A DNA stretch of 64,000 nt from Aromatoleum petrolei (lineage in GTDB: Bacteria > Pseudomonadota > Gammaproteobacteria > Burkholderiales > Rhodocyclaceae). The translations under genes and the position numbers were made by a program. Within the stretch, counting starts at the first letter, position 1; each line of letters opens with the position of its first letter. The notes beneath the pieces are model-generated. The model was not told where the DNA came from. It saw only the letters and a program-made list of their open reading frames with translations, and did no database searches. Positions 62,901 through 64,000 of the stretch are shown one piece after another. The stretch lies in assembly GCF_017894385.1 (NCBI RefSeq), contig NZ_CP059560.1, forward strand, positions 4,720,501 through 4,784,500, written 5' to 3'.

Positions 62901-63729
62901 GTTTCTACCGATCGGCGAGTGGGCCGACCAAGCCGTGAATTTCCTGCTGGAGAACGACAGCGGCACCTTCGGGGCGCTCGGCACCTTCGTCGGCAGCCTG
63001 ACCGAACTCGTCGAACAGGCCCTCATGCTCATCCCGAGCTGGGTGTTGGCCGTCGTGCTGACGGTCCTGGCGTTCCGCCGCGTGGGCTGGCGCTTCGCGC
63101 TGTTCTGCGCAGCCGCGGTCGTCGTGATCATCGGCACCGGATTCTGGAACGCAACGATGGCCACGCTCGCGCTGGTGATCTCGGCGACCCTGATCAGCCT
63201 GATGGCGGGCGTGCCGCTGGGCATCTGGACGGCGAAGAGCAAGCTTGCGGCCTGCATCGTGCGCCCCGGCCTGGACTTCATGCAGACAATGCCTGCCTTC
63301 GTGTACCTGATTCCGGCGGCGATGCTGTTCGGTCTGGGCAAGGTGCCCGGCGTGCTGGCGACGGTGATCTTCGCGATGCCGCCGGTGGTGCGCCTGACCT
63401 GCCTCGGCATCCGCCAGGTCAATAGCGAGCAGGTCGAGGCGGGTGTCACCTTCGGCTGCACGCCCTGGCAGCTGCTGTTCAAGGTGCAGATTCCGGGCGC
63501 GCTGCCTTCCATCATGGCCGGCATCAACCAGACCATCATGATGGCGCTGTCGATGGTGATCATCGCGTCGATGGTGGGTGCGGGCGGTCTCGGCAATGAC
63601 GTGCTGACCAGCATCTCGCGGCTGGACATCGGCCTTGGCTTCGAGTCCGGGCTCGCCGTCGTGCTGCTCGCGATCATTGTCGACCGGATGACCGAAAGCT
63701 TCGGCGTGGCGCGGCCGACGAAAGCCTGA
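62893..63729 (+). CDS. choW: Choline/glycine betaine ABC transporter, permease (second set)
   Basis: A 278-residue permease with about six helices: DFMQTMPAFVYLIPAAMLFG, FAMPPVVRLTCLGIRQVN, EQVEAGVTFGCTPWQLLFKV and IMAGINQTIMMALSMVIIAS. Paralogue of the permease at 28003. Followed by a terminator and then betI. Confidence 0.92.
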   Translation: MSEFLPIGEWADQAVNFLLENDSGTFGALGTFVGSLTELVEQALMLIPSWVLAVVLTVLAFRRVGWRFALFCAAAVVVIIGTGFWNATMATLALVISATLISLMAGVPLGIWTAKSKLAACIVRPGLDFMQTMPAFVYLIPAAMLFGLGKVPGVLATVIFAMPPVVRLTCLGIRQVNSEQVEAGVTFGCTPWQLLFKVQIPGALPSIMAGINQTIMMALSMVIIASMVGAGGLGNDVLTSISRLDIGLGFESGLAVVLLAIIVDRMTESFGVARPTKA

Positions 63730-63747
63730 GGTCCTGCGTTCGACGTG

Positions 63748-63780
63748 CAGCCCACGCCCCCATGGGGCTGGGCTGTATTT
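63748..63780 (+). terminator. Terminator after the second ABC permease gene
   Basis: CAGCCCA (63748-63754) pairs with TGGGCTG (63769-63775), with an inner stem GCCCC/GGGGC, followed by TATTTA. Confidence 0.7.
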
Positions 63781-63783
63781 ATA

Positions 63784-63799
63784 TTGATTGCCTGTTCAA
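63784..63799 (+). promoter_or_regulatory. Probable BetI operator at betI
   Basis: TTGATTGCCTGTTCAA, 48 bp before betI; ends TTGA/TCAA are inverted. Nearly identical to the site at 58541 and like the remembered E. coli bet operator core. Suits autoregulation by BetI. Confidence 0.8.
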
Positions 63800-63847
63800 G
63801 GTAAACCCTTCAGACTTTCGCCCTCCTGTTTTGAGTCAGAGGAATTC

Positions 63848-64000
63848 ATGCCCAAGGTCGGAATGCAGCCGATCCGCCGGTCGCAGCTGATCGAGGCCAC
63901 GCTCAAGGCGGTCGACGAGGTCGGCCTCGGTGACGCCAGCATCGCCTACATCGCACGCCTCGCCGGGGTGTCGAACGGCATCATCAGCCACTACTTCCGC
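63848..64000 (+). CDS. betI: BetI transcriptional repressor (3' partial)
   Basis: The first 51 residues of a TetR-family repressor. They open with [20 protein letters not shown], a close match to BetI. The helix-turn-helix segment [19 protein letters not shown] is complete and the gene runs off the window. AGAGGA precedes the ATG. BetI represses choline-to-betaine genes until choline is present; betB and betA are likely to follow outside the window. Confidence 0.9.
   Translation, partial: MPKVGMQPIRRSQLIEATLKAVDEVGLGDASIAYIARLAGVSNGIISHYFR

Overview
The window is about 64 kb of GC-rich DNA with gene families typical of a metabolically versatile beta-proteobacterium of the Azoarcus/Thauera/Aromatoleum type. 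That placement rests on gene content only: SLC5/STAC signalling proteins, TRAP transporters, NAD-dependent FdsGBAD formate dehydrogenase and GbdR-like regulators. Almost everything between 5.4 kb and the right edge concerns uptake and stepwise demethylation of quaternary amines (choline, glycine betaine, dimethylglycine and probably related betaines), plus oxidation of the one-carbon units released.

Layout. 0-5.2 kb: the 3' part of a kinase-like/exonuclease fusion, an SLC5 symporter, tRNA-Ser(GGA), a decayed carboxylase remnant and an EamA permease. 5.4-12.4 kb: a non-pyrrolysine MttB-family methyltransferase, a BCCT betaine carrier, a porin and an MFS permease. 12.7-15.7 kb: TRAP transporter 1. 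15.9-25.4 kb: a GlxA/AraC (GbdR-like) regulator followed by the dimethylglycine demethylation operon (dipeptidase, V4R protein, dgcA, dgcB, etfA, etfB, small ORF). 25.8-28.9 kb: a betaine ABC transporter. 29-33.3 kb: a small AT-richer gene pair, then a CbrX-like small protein and an SLC5-STAC-GGDEF-EAL sensor. 33.4-41.1 kb: second GlxA regulator, second V4R protein, gbcAB glycine betaine monooxygenase, second porin, third GlxA regulator. 41.2-49.2 kb: LysR regulator, FAD oxidoreductase, aldehyde dehydrogenase, DHDPS-family lyase and TRAP transporter 2, with substrate unknown. 49.4-57.3 kb: a broken gbcB-like reductase, then fdsGBA-fdhD-fdsD with the divergent regulator fdsR. 57.4-64 kb: fourth GlxA regulator, SMR exporter, a choline/betaine ABC transporter with a split binding-protein gene, a TorF-type outer-membrane protein, and the start of betI, which runs off the window.

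How it fits together. Porins and several uptake systems bring betaines in. GbcAB removes one methyl group from glycine betaine with O2, and DgcAB with its ETF removes the next from dimethylglycine without O2. MttB-like chemistry may offer an anaerobic, cobalamin-dependent route. Formaldehyde from these steps would end as formate, which FdsGBAD oxidises to CO2 and NADH. Control is layered: four GlxA/AraC paralogues, a BetI repressor with two near-identical operator sequences (one at betI, one upstream of a GlxA gene), and FdsR with a perfect palindrome in the fds promoter.

Most notable: the paired V4R proteins, each just upstream of a demethylase gene; the BetI operator upstream of a GlxA regulator gene; a missing cluster cysteine in DgcA; the orphan MttB; two decayed gene remnants; and the SLC5-STAC-GGDEF-EAL protein with a damaged GGDEF motif. 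No CRISPR array, insertion sequence, prophage or rRNA gene was seen.
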